DNA of 64,000 nucleotides from CAIQPV01 sp964480365 (GTDB lineage: Bacteria > Pseudomonadota > Gammaproteobacteria > Burkholderiales > Gallionellaceae): positions 17,462 through 81,461 of the forward strand of contig CAYZPM010000013.1 of assembly GCA_964480365.1 (NCBI GenBank), written 5' to 3'. Within the stretch, counting starts at the first letter, position 1, and every line of letters starts with the position of its first letter. Both the position numbers and the translations under genes were made by a program. This document shows positions 26,137-34,520 of the stretch, piece after piece. Below the pieces are notes generated by a model, which was not told the DNA's origin, did no database searches, and worked only from the letters and a program-made list of their open reading frames with translations.

Positions 26137-26407
26137 TGGAATCTCCTTGTGTTGATAGTGCAACGATGCCAGAAACCAATTCGTTCGGATGAAGGTCGCA
26201 TCATGTTGCATTATGATACGCGAGATGGATGAGTGATCCGATAGATTTGGTAAAGTAGAGAAGAACTCGTCAACGATACGCTCAGCTTGTCTCTCAATGC
26301 AGCCGGGTGATTGAACATGCTGATGTGCTGCAATTTAAGGCGCACACTTTACCTTGCTGGAGGTGCCATTGCCAGCCCCATGCGCCTCGCGTGTTATCAT
26401 CACGGCC

Positions 26408-27310
26408 ATGAAAAAAATACCTGATTCCTTGCAACGCTTCATGTTTGAAAACGCTTCGGTACGCGGCGAATTTGTGCATCTCGAAAGTTCCTGGCGTAGC
26501 GTGCTGGATCGTCATGACTATCCCGATGTGCTGCGCAACCTGATGGGAGAGCTTAGCGCCGCCGCCGTATTGCTGGCCGCCACCCTGAAGTTGCAGGGTT
26601 CGTTGGTTCTGCAAATTCAGGGCAAGGGGGCGATTAAGTTGCTTGTGGTGGAATGCTCCGGCGCTGGCGATCTGCATCTGCGCGCCACGGCGAAATGGTC
26701 CGGCGATCTGGTGCAGGGCAGCTTGGCCGACTTGATCGGAGAAGGGCTGTTTGTCATTACGCTCGATCCCAAGGACGGCAAGCAGGTCTATCAGGGCATC
26801 GTCGAACTGGAAGGCAAGAGTGTCGCCGCAATGCTGGAAAATTATATGGCCCGTTCCGAGCAATTGGAAACCCGATTGTGGCTGGCGGCGGATGAGCATT
26901 GCGCGGCAGGCATGTTGTTGCAGAAATTACCCGACCAGCCGGATACGCAGAATCGACACGAGCAGGATGCCGATACGTGGCAGCGCGCCGCCCTGCTGGC
27001 GGATACGCTCAAGCCGGAAGAGCTGTTGCATGAGTCCGCGCAAACCCTGATACACCGGCTCTACCATGAGGACGATATGCGCCTGTTCGATGCGCAACCG
27101 GTGATTTTTCACTGTTCCTGCTCGCGCCATAATGTGGGGCAGATGTTGAAAATGCTGGGGCCTGATGAGGTTCACAGCATTCTGGATGAGCGAGACACCA
27201 TCGAAGTGTTTTGCGAGTTTTGCAATCAGCGTTATGAGTTCGACAGGATTGATGCGGAGCTGATGTTCGTCGAGGCTGTGGTGCAGCCCGGCAGCGAGGC
27301 GCGGCATTAG
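26408..27310 (+). CDS. hslO: Redox-regulated chaperone Hsp33
   Basis: 300 aa from ATG at 26408 (MKKIPDSLQRFMFENASVRG). The C-terminal redox zinc switch is intact: CSCSRHNV and, about 30 residues on, VFCEFCNQRYEF (CxC plus CxxC). Oxidation unfolds the switch and activates holdase function. A longer frame to 26354 lacks similarity. Confidence 0.94.
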   Translation: MKKIPDSLQRFMFENASVRGEFVHLESSWRSVLDRHDYPDVLRNLMGELSAAAVLLAATLKLQGSLVLQIQGKGAIKLLVVECSGAGDLHLRATAKWSGDLVQGSLADLIGEGLFVITLDPKDGKQVYQGIVELEGKSVAAMLENYMARSEQLETRLWLAADEHCAAGMLLQKLPDQPDTQNRHEQDADTWQRAALLADTLKPEELLHESAQTLIHRLYHEDDMRLFDAQPVIFHCSCSRHNVGQMLKMLGPDEVHSILDERDTIEVFCEFCNQRYEFDRIDAELMFVEAVVQPGSEARH

Positions 27311-27430
27311 CTGATTGAATTCGATCAATTAATTTTGACTGTCAGTCACTAGTCGTTCGCCAGCAACTGGTTTGTGCCAAGAGCGGAATATGGCGTACAG
27401 GCGTTTGACAGGAAGAAACTGTGGCTAACC

Positions 27431-27469
27431 AAAAGAAAAAGCCACAAAGGGAATCACCCCTCTGTGGCT
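27431..27469 (-). terminator. Intrinsic terminator after the PEP-CTERM gene
   Basis: On the minus strand AGCCACAGAGGGG-TGATT-CCCTTTGTGGCT is followed by TTTTCTTTT. It lies just after the stop of the 27486-28106 gene. Confidence 0.85.
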
Positions 27470-27485
27470 TCGTGCGACGTACTGG

Positions 27486-28106
27486 TTATGCTGATTTGCG
27501 GCGAGAAGCGATGAAGCCAAGCAGGCCGATTCCAGAGAGCAGCAGCGCACCTTCTGTTGGCTCAGGAACAGGAGCGGCGGATCCTTTATAGGCCCATAAA
27601 CCAAGATCCTGAGCGCCAGCACTATTCCCGGCGGCAATGTCACTCATTGGATAACCAGAGTCACTGGTTACCCATCCATTAGTGTTATAAGGAGAATCTG
27701 GACCATATGCATAGGCCCAAGATTGTAAACTTGGATCGCCATTGCTAGTATAAATCCCCCAAATAAGTTGTCTTGGTTGTCCGTAGCCCATGAGGTTTGC
27801 ATATGTTGACCAATTTGATCCCATGTCGGAAGTATCCGCCATGAGTTGTGTCATCGATGTGTTATTTGCCTCCGTAAAGCCAGCTGCATTCGCTACTGAC
27901 AGCATATTGTTACCAGTAAATGTAGAGGTAGCTGTGACAGGGTTGAAAAAGTTATCCAGACGCAACCACACTAGTCCAGTTGTAGTATCTTGGAATGTTG
28001 TCAAACCGTCAACATTCCCACTCGCTACAATTGCAGCCTGTGATTGATTAAAGATGCTTAACAGTGATAAAGCTAAAACTGACGTATAAAGATTTTTGAT
28101 TTTCAT
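27486..28106 (-). CDS. PEP-CTERM sorting domain protein
   Basis: 206 aa from ATG at 28106. Signal peptide at 1-24 (LYTSVLALSLLSIFNQSQA). The body contains TGLVWLRLDNF, like DUF1566-type lectin repeats. The C-terminus VPEPTEGALLLSGIGLLGFI followed by ASRRK is a PEP-CTERM tripartite signal, so the protein should be processed by an exosortase and exported to the surface or matrix. The upstream in-frame codons to 28178 are ignored because the signal peptide begins at 28106. Confidence 0.88.
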   Translation of the reverse strand: MKIKNLYTSVLALSLLSIFNQSQAAIVASGNVDGLTTFQDTTTGLVWLRLDNFFNPVTATSTFTGNNMLSVANAAGFTEANNTSMTQLMADTSDMGSNWSTYANLMGYGQPRQLIWGIYTSNGDPSLQSWAYAYGPDSPYNTNGWVTSDSGYPMSDIAAGNSAGAQDLGLWAYKGSAAPVPEPTEGALLLSGIGLLGFIASRRKSA

Positions 28107-28475
28107 AATAACCTCCAAATGTATAACGATCACGATGAAACGAATGAGAATTAATACCTTACAAGCAAGTATCTTCACGACAGCCTACTAAACTTTTTGC
28201 CAATTTTACTTGCCCGATAAATTTACGCAATAGTCTATTCGGGCTAAGTAGGACTACGTAGGCATTCTGGAAAATCGCAAATACCGTTCGCCTTATGTCT
28301 CGACGGGTTTTCATTTTGTGGTGGTGTGGTGAGAGATGTCGAATAAAAAACGGAAGCTAAATCTACTTCCGCTTCGAAAGCGGAAGGTCAGAGTTGTAAA
28401 ATACTTGCCAGAAAGCGGCAACCCGCCAATTTTCATTTCGTGGATTAATAGCCGTTTTGGTTTGATTGGGCTTAA
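28107..28475. other. Intergenic region with hairpin
   Basis: Between divergent genes. CTTCCGCTT-CGA-AAGCGGAAG at 28366-28386 is a perfect nine-pair hairpin, with AAAAAACGG 20 bases to the left, so it could terminate a minus-strand transcript. No gene seen. Confidence 0.5.
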
Positions 28476-29507
28476 ATGAAATACAAACAACTTGGTGCAA
28501 GCGATTTGCATGTTTCCGAACTTGCTTTGGGAACGATGACGTTCGGGCAGCAGAATAGCTTGGGCGAAGCGCATGAGCAACTTGATTACGCCGTTGACCA
28601 AGGCGTGAATTTTATTGACACGGCTGAGATGTATCCGGTGCCGGGCAAGCCGGAAACCCAAGGGCGTAGCGAAGAGTATGTGGGCAAATGGCTGAAGACA
28701 CGGGCGCGCGACAAGTTGGTTGTCGCCACCAAGGTGTCAGGCCCCGCGCGCGGATTCGACTGGATACGCGGCGGCCCCAAGGCAGTGGATCGGGACAACA
28801 TTACGGCAGCCATCAATGGCAGCCTGCGGCGCTTGCAGACTGATTACATCGATTTGTACCAGATTCACTGGCCTGCCCGGAATGTGCCGATGTTCGGACG
28901 CAATGAATTTGAACCGGGGCTTGAGCGTTCCTGCACTTCGGTCGAGGAGCAACTGACGGTGCTTTCCGAACTGGTGCAAAGCGGCAAGGTGCGACATATC
29001 GGTCTGAGCAACGAAACGCCGTGGGGCATAGCCGAGTTTATTAAGTCTTCGGAAAGATTGGGTTTGCAGCGGATCGTGTCGGTGCAGAACCCCTATAACC
29101 TGATTAACCGTACGTTCGAAATTGGCCTGCACGAGATGTGCTACCGTGAAAATGTGAGCCTGCTTGCATACAGTCCGCTTGCCTTCGGCCTGCTGTCCGG
29201 CAAGTATGTGAAAGATGCGCCGGTCAACGGCAGATTTACCCTGTTCCCTGAATTCGGTCAGCGTTACCGCAAACTCAATGTGCCGGCGGCGACCGAGGCG
29301 TATGCAAATTTGGCCGCAGAACGCGGCTTGTCTCCGGCTTTGATGGCGCTCACCTTCATTCGCAGCCGACCTTTTGTTACGAGCACCATAGTCGGGGCAA
29401 CCGCCATGTGGCAATTACAGGAGAATCTGGGCAGTGTTGAACTTGATGCGGAAACACTTCATGCGATAGAGTTGATTCATGCGCGCTATTTCAATCCTGC
29501 GCCCTGA
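28476..29507 (+). CDS. Aldo/keto reductase (Tas-like)
   Basis: 343 aa. MKYKQLGASDLHVSELALGTMTFG is the family start; catalytic Asp/Tyr in FIDTAEMYP, Lys in VVATKVSG and His in YQIHWPARNVPMFGRNEF, the last being typical of the Tas subgroup. NADPH-dependent carbonyl reductase, substrate unknown. Confidence 0.9.
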   Translation: MKYKQLGASDLHVSELALGTMTFGQQNSLGEAHEQLDYAVDQGVNFIDTAEMYPVPGKPETQGRSEEYVGKWLKTRARDKLVVATKVSGPARGFDWIRGGPKAVDRDNITAAINGSLRRLQTDYIDLYQIHWPARNVPMFGRNEFEPGLERSCTSVEEQLTVLSELVQSGKVRHIGLSNETPWGIAEFIKSSERLGLQRIVSVQNPYNLINRTFEIGLHEMCYRENVSLLAYSPLAFGLLSGKYVKDAPVNGRFTLFPEFGQRYRKLNVPAATEAYANLAAERGLSPALMALTFIRSRPFVTSTIVGATAMWQLQENLGSVELDAETLHAIELIHARYFNPAP

Positions 29508-29691
29508 AAATTAACAATAAATAAAGCGCTTAGCCAAGTTCCGGTAACGACCGAACTGCTCGCAGAGAGTTTCAGAAAGCAGGCAGCGGGTTTTCGGATA
29601 GCCTGTGCTGCGGAGGTGTTTGCGTTTATTCGCGTTCATTCCCATATTTGAACGGCGAGATTTGCCGTGATTTGTGATCAAATATCAATAT

Positions 29692-29792
29692 TGTTAGTTT
29701 AAGCCGTTCGTGGTGAGCTTGTCGAACCACCGCCCTTCACTACAGAACCCTTCGACAAGCTCAGGGCGAACGGAATTTTTCTTAAACTAACA
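29692..29792. repeat. REP-like palindrome with terminal inverted repeats
   Basis: Outer TGTTAGTTTAAG (29692-) and CTTAAACTAACA (-29792) are exact inverted repeats. Inside are CCGTTCGTGGTGAGCTTGTCG and its reverse-type partner CCCTTCGACAAGCTCAGGGCG, a word found again at 43126 and 45475. Lies between the aldo/keto reductase and the cNMP-binding gene. Confidence 0.8.
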
Positions 29793-29800
29793 GCATTGGA

Positions 29801-30343
29801 TCAAACATAGACTTCCGTCATTTTTCTAGGGAACGATAGGACTCTTGTGTCACGCAGTCTGGTTGTCATGAGTTGCAGTAGTACGAGCAGAAGCTTATTA
29901 CCAAGACGCGGCATCTGCACAAGAATTGCGTTGAGAGATGCACGGCTGAACACGGCAAAATCCGTCGGGATGATAGTGTCACAACTGGCAAAGCGTGGGC
30001 TACCGTCAATCAAGGACATTTCGCCCAGCGACATTCCCGGCTCTGCAACCGCGATGCTATGACTCCCCTCGGATTCTATTTGCTTAGTAACAGCAACCTT
30101 TCCTGTCAGGATAAGAAGCAGAAAATCCCCTTCGTCGCCTTTCGTCAATAACCGGCAGCCACTTGGAGCGGAATAACACATCATGTAGCGACAGAGCGCT
30201 TCGATTTCTTCATTAGAAAAATCTTCGAACAGCTTTACGCGTTCGATACTCAGGATTTCATCGAAATATAGGGACGCACTGCCCAAACTTTGCAATTGCG
30301 GGTAGGGTTCATCGGGCCAAATTGCCAAAGGAGAAGTAATCAT
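29801..30343 (-). CDS. Cyclic nucleotide-binding domain protein
   Basis: 180 aa. One cNMP domain spans ~35-150: VKLFEDFSNEEIEALCRYM, then GDEGDFLLLILTGKVAV and the phosphate-binding cassette GEMSLIDGSPRFASC with its conserved Glu and Arg. No DNA-binding HTH, so a stand-alone sensor. A second protein of this type is at the left window edge. Confidence 0.85.
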   Translation of the reverse strand: MITSPLAIWPDEPYPQLQSLGSASLYFDEILSIERVKLFEDFSNEEIEALCRYMMCYSAPSGCRLLTKGDEGDFLLLILTGKVAVTKQIESEGSHSIAVAEPGMSLGEMSLIDGSPRFASCDTIIPTDFAVFSRASLNAILVQMPRLGNKLLLVLLQLMTTRLRDTRVLSFPRKMTEVYV

Positions 30344-30567
30344 AATAAAGTTACCTCAGCGCTCAAGTTAAGAATTATTATTAGCGTTGAATTGCATCGC
30401 TGATTGCCCCGTTCTTTGCATTTTTGGATGAATCACCAAGTTACTGATTAATGCAAATATTCGAAGTAAGTGATGCAAGCGGCGACACAATTCAACAAGC
30501 TAGCCATGAAATTTTGCAGCAAGTTTAAATTCTTGACTGCTCAATTTCAGTAGCCAGTCACACCTCG

Positions 30568-31128
30568 TTACGTCCGGCGACGACTGGCGATGAAGCCCAT
30601 CAAACCAAGACCGGACAGCAGAAGCGCACCTTCGGTAGGTTCAGGGACAGGCGATACAGGTGTTACGTTGTACGTACCTGAGAAATTTCCCCCTTTTGTT
30701 CCTGTAACTGTTCCAGTGACCTGCAGATCATAGGTGGTGCCAGCAACCAAAGAGGTGTTAGCAATATTAATACTCGATCCAACGCCTGGTATGCTGTACA
30801 AAATGGTGCTACCAGTCAAAGTTGTATTAGTCGAAGTGTTAATAAGCTTGGCCGTCAACAAATTAATATTATCGACCGTGATCGACTTAAGAATCTGCGT
30901 GGTCGTTTGTACGCCCGCGTCGAATGTTGAAGTCGGTGCAGTGAATAAAAAATTGTCCGTAAACGAAGTTTTAGGTGCTTCCGTTGCGTCGGTAAAAGAA
31001 CCATTCCCTGCTGCAAGGAGACCCAAATTGATAGTGGACACCACAGGAGTTGGACCTGCAATAGCCTGCGCCGAAAATGCGCATGCTGCAGCCAATCCGA
31101 GAACTAATTTAGATAACTTGTGATTCAT
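30568..31128 (-). CDS. PEP-CTERM protein of the FxDxF type
   Basis: 186 aa. Signal peptide 1-24 (KLVLGLAAACAFSAQAIAG); TSFTDNFLFT near residue 55 fits the FxDxF motif of this PEP-CTERM subclass; beta-rich Thr/Ser body; C-terminal VPEPTEGALLLSGLGLMGFI plus ASRRRT. Almost identical sorting signal to the protein at 27486-28106, implying the same exosortase. Confidence 0.88.
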   Translation of the reverse strand: MNHKLSKLVLGLAAACAFSAQAIAGPTPVVSTINLGLLAAGNGSFTDATEAPKTSFTDNFLFTAPTSTFDAGVQTTTQILKSITVDNINLLTAKLINTSTNTTLTGSTILYSIPGVGSSINIANTSLVAGTTYDLQVTGTVTGTKGGNFSGTYNVTPVSPVPEPTEGALLLSGLGLMGFIASRRRT

Positions 31129-31802
31129 ATGTCTGTTCCTTATCGAAAGTTAAAATTGCCAAGTAAACGTAAAAAGTTAGTAAACTAATCCGAATCTACA
31201 ACTGGTATTTCTTAATTGAATACTTGCATTACTTAAAGTCCTCCTGCCGCGCCTGACTAACCGCCAAAAACAAGTAATGATTAACTAAACCAATCTCTTC
31301 CAAGCCAACTTAAAGTGGCGAGGCAAAGCTGATATGCAAAAGCCAAAACTTTGTGATTGGTAGTTAATTCATTTGCGGCGTGTACATTATACACACATGT
31401 TTATGTAATGCGTGTTATATTTGCACACTAATTAAATTTGGTGGTATCATTCAAGTGTATGATTCGTAATGGATGATGTTGGATTTGCAAGCTGAAATAC
31501 TTGAGTAAGAATTGCCAGCGCCACTCGTCGAAGTTGACGCCATTTTTTGACCATTTCAAATCAATGGGATAAGATTCCAGGCGTTTTGCGATATTGCCAA
31601 ATCGACTAACGAAGCGGTAAAAAAACGATTTTCGCCAACAAGTATAGTCATGACTTCGAAAATCATCACAACAACAAGCCAGTAAATCAATAGAGGACGA
31701 CTACAAAAACTATCGAAACTCTATGTATCACCGCTTTGACTTAGATTGAGTGTCAGATGAAAGTGATATTGTGACAGTAGGTACTCGGCATAAAGCGAGC
31801 GC
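31129..31802. other. AT-rich intergenic region with a Met-less open frame
   Basis: Minus strand 31428-31700 is open for 90 codons but contains no ATG; the middle reads plausibly as protein (FGNIAKRLESYPIDLKW, then NFDEWRWQFLLKYF). It could be a gene remnant or chance. No other coding or RNA signal. Confidence 0.35.
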
Positions 31803-31913
31803 ATGGGAAAAACTGTGCGGCAAGATCAGATTTTGCGGCTTGCCCAAGGTGGATTTAACATGACAGTAAGTTTGCCGCTGCCTACCGACAACACAAAGGA
31901 GGAGAAAGCATGA
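31803..31913 (+). pseudogene. Possible C-terminal relic of a sensor kinase
   Basis: A 36-codon frame ending GGFNMTVSLPLPTDNTKEEKA stops in an ATGA overlap with the response-regulator start. The VSLPLP ending resembles the last strand of a histidine-kinase ATPase domain, and such kinases are usually coupled to NarL-type regulators in this way. A stop lies at 31791 and no kinase motif is found upstream. Tentative. Confidence 0.35.
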
Positions 31914-32545
31914 TCCGCATCCTGATCACCGACGACCACGAGATCGTGCGTCAGGGATTGAAGCACATCCTGGGGGAAAGCAACGATATGAAGATCGTGG
32001 CGGAGCACTGCAACGGTCGAGATGCCCTGAATTGGCTTTACCGCAATGACTGCGACGTGGTGCTGCTTGATATCTCCATGCCCGGCATGAGCGGCATTGA
32101 TGTGCTTAAACAAATCCGGTTAGAGAAACCTGCTTTGCCGGTGCTGATCCTCAGTATTTACCCGGAAGACAAATATGCCGTGCGCCTCCTCAAGTCTGGC
32201 GCATCAGGCTATCTGACCAAGGGATGTTCGTCGGAGGTATTATTGGAGGCGGTTCGCGTTGTGGCGGGCGGCAGGAAATATTTCAGCCCGACTGCGGTCG
32301 AGTTGCTTGCCGATGAACTCAGCATGACGCGTGGGCAGCTTCCGCACAAATTGCTGACGAATCGCGAATACCAGATTTTCAGGTTATTTGCCGTGGCCAA
32401 AACCGTTACGGAAATTGCCGCCATCTTATCTTTAAGCACAAAAACCATTAGCACCTACCGCGCCAACATCCTGGATAAATTGCATCTGCAAAACAACGCG
32501 GAACTGATGCGTTATTACGTCGATAACGATCTCACGATCTACTAG
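31910..32545 (+). CDS. NarL/FixJ-family response regulator
   Basis: 211 aa. Receiver domain 1-120 with acidic DDHE near the N-terminus, phospho-Asp in DVVLLDISMPGMSG and Lys in GYLTKG. LuxR HTH at ~145-205 (LTNREYQIFRLFAVAKTVTE, then LSTKTISTYRANI). Strong GGAGGAG ribosome site inside the preceding relic. No intact kinase next to it, so it is an orphan here. Confidence 0.92.
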   Translation: MIRILITDDHEIVRQGLKHILGESNDMKIVAEHCNGRDALNWLYRNDCDVVLLDISMPGMSGIDVLKQIRLEKPALPVLILSIYPEDKYAVRLLKSGASGYLTKGCSSEVLLEAVRVVAGGRKYFSPTAVELLADELSMTRGQLPHKLLTNREYQIFRLFAVAKTVTEIAAILSLSTKTISTYRANILDKLHLQNNAELMRYYVDNDLTIY

Positions 32546-32632
32546 CGCGCTCTATATTTAGCCATCATGGTGGTCTTGCGGGACTGCACACCATCGAACT
32601 CTTTGCGGAGATCAAATAATAACTAATACACT

Positions 32633-33835
32633 TTAGATTACCGACATAATCCTCAGGTCTATTCTTAATTCTTCAGATAGTTCATCAGCCTCTTCGACGC
32701 TAACAATGGCATCCTGCACTTTAGACAGGTCAATCCAGTCCTGATGAATTGGTTCGTCAATTCTGGTCGAAAAGAACACTCTCACAATGGGAGAGGACAG
32801 GCTTTTCTTTGACTGCCCCTCAACAACCGCCACGCGACCGGATTTCAATTTGACCAGTGTGCCGAACGGATAAAAGCCAACGGTTTTAACAAATGCATGA
32901 AACACCGTCTTATCAAATTGCCCTTCTTGCCATTTTGTCATCTCACGAATTGCATTGGCAGGAGAAATTCCTTTCCTGTAATAGCTATCGGAAATCAGTG
33001 AATCATAGGTGTCGCATATCGCCGCCATCCGGGCAAAAAGCGACAAAGAGTCGAGAGGCAGGCTGTCGGGGTACCCTTTGCCATCCATCCTTTCATGGTG
33101 ATGCAAACAAACATCCAGAACAATATTATCCAGATGGTGCTCATTTAGTATTTCCCACCCTCGTATAGGGTGGGTTTTTACGATGTTATATTCCTCTTGG
33201 GTTAACTTGCCGGGTTGATGGAACAATTCTTCCGGGAACCCTATATTTCCAATGTCATGCAACAACCCAGCCAACCCCAGACTGATTATGGTTTCCTGAT
33301 CCATTTCCATTTTTCGACCGAGCATGATCATTAACGCGCAAGTCGCGATCGAGTGCAGGCAAAGGTAATCTTCCTTATTCTTTGAGCGTGTCAGGCTTAA
33401 GAAGGCATTTGGATTACGTGCTGTGGATCTCCTGATTTCGTCGACCAGAATGAGCACGCGATCAAGTCTCAACTCTTCTTTGTTGCACGCCCTTTTGAAC
33501 ATGTCTGTGACATCTATCCGGCCTTGCGAGTGAATTTTTCGCGCCCGCTTGATTTCATCACTCAGTATGACCGGTGGTTCTTGCTCGATCGTTTTCTGAT
33601 CTGTTGCTTCCGTATCCGGTGGCGTGCTATCCGCTGAAATGGCACTTTCAACGTCCAACCCCAACTCGGTGTTTATCCATAATTCCTGGGTGCCACAAAC
33701 CAAAAGTTCATCCAAATCTTTTTGCTGATCAAGCAAAAAAGATTTTCTCCAGAAAGGATGGTCGATCCAGCGTCCACAGAGCGAGTCGATATACATCCCA
33801 AGCCTGGCATCGCGTACATTAATTTTTTTCTTCAT
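32633..33835 (-). CDS. HD-GYP domain protein with DUF3391 N-terminus
   Basis: 400 aa from ATG at 33835. N-terminal ~1-130 resembles DUF3391 (VRDARLGMYIDSLCGRWIDH). The HD-GYP core has HDIGNIGFP and HHHERMDGKGYPD, the full catalytic set for c-di-GMP hydrolysis. The C-terminal KLKSGRVAVVEGQ is the usual family tail. The frame is open 61 codons further but overlaps the MazG-like gene. Lowers c-di-GMP, promoting a motile state. Confidence 0.88.
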   Translation of the reverse strand: MKKKINVRDARLGMYIDSLCGRWIDHPFWRKSFLLDQQKDLDELLVCGTQELWINTELGLDVESAISADSTPPDTEATDQKTIEQEPPVILSDEIKRARKIHSQGRIDVTDMFKRACNKEELRLDRVLILVDEIRRSTARNPNAFLSLTRSKNKEDYLCLHSIATCALMIMLGRKMEMDQETIISLGLAGLLHDIGNIGFPEELFHQPGKLTQEEYNIVKTHPIRGWEILNEHHLDNIVLDVCLHHHERMDGKGYPDSLPLDSLSLFARMAAICDTYDSLISDSYYRKGISPANAIREMTKWQEGQFDKTVFHAFVKTVGFYPFGTLVKLKSGRVAVVEGQSKKSLSSPIVRVFFSTRIDEPIHQDWIDLSKVQDAIVSVEEADELSEELRIDLRIMSVI

Positions 33836-33878
33836 CAATGTATCCGTAAAAATAAAGCTGACCCTGAACCTTATCGTT

Positions 33879-34319
33879 TTACCAGTTTCCTGCCTGAATT
33901 CCGTGCTCTTCCAGTAATGCCTTGATCTTTGGTTCCGGTTTCCAGTAGTTCGGCCCCTTGAGGAACTTGCCATTTGAGTCGTATATCGGGTTGCCGTTCT
34001 CGTCCAGCTTGCTCTCATTGCTGTCCATGATAACGTCCAGCACTTCTTCCAGTGGCAAGCCGTATTTCAATGCCTCGGATCGACAGTACACCGTAATGTC
34101 GCCGAGCAAGTCGGCTATTGCAACGGCGATATCCGCATGGCTACCCCCATTTTGCGCAAGCTGTACGATCTCGTCAATTTCATGTACCTCGTCCAGCAAG
34201 GTTGTCTTGAACTTGGTCAAGCGATCTTGCACGTCGGAGGGTAATGATGGCATGTCGTTGGCGGGAAGTTTATACATTGCGTTCATCGCGGCAATGCGCT
34301 GATCAAATGGTTTTTTCAT
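33879..34319 (-). CDS. MazG-like/PRA-PH-type pyrophosphohydrolase
   Basis: 146 aa from ATG at 34319. An all-alpha NTP-PPase pattern is visible: LLDEVHEIDEIVQ with clustered Glu and, later, AIADLLGDITVYCRSEAL with the metal Asp. The C-terminal NPIYDSNGKFLKGPNYWKPEP is shared by stand-alone members of this family. Likely hydrolyses a nucleoside triphosphate or similar; substrate unknown. Confidence 0.75.
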   Translation of the reverse strand: MKKPFDQRIAAMNAMYKLPANDMPSLPSDVQDRLTKFKTTLLDEVHEIDEIVQLAQNGGSHADIAVAIADLLGDITVYCRSEALKYGLPLEEVLDVIMDSNESKLDENGNPIYDSNGKFLKGPNYWKPEPKIKALLEEHGIQAGNW

Positions 34320-34520
34320 TGTAAATGTAGGTGGTTGACGGTAAGGTTTTGAAATTATATGCGTATTATGCAAGTTTGAGCATACTACAGCGCCGACAAA
34401 TACGGCGTCAGGCGACTCTTGCTCGGGTTATAGGCGGAAAAGGAATTAGTTTTGTCTCAGACAAGGTCGGCATGCTAAAATTACAGGCTGATTTATAAGC
34501 TTTTTAAGGTATTGCCATAC

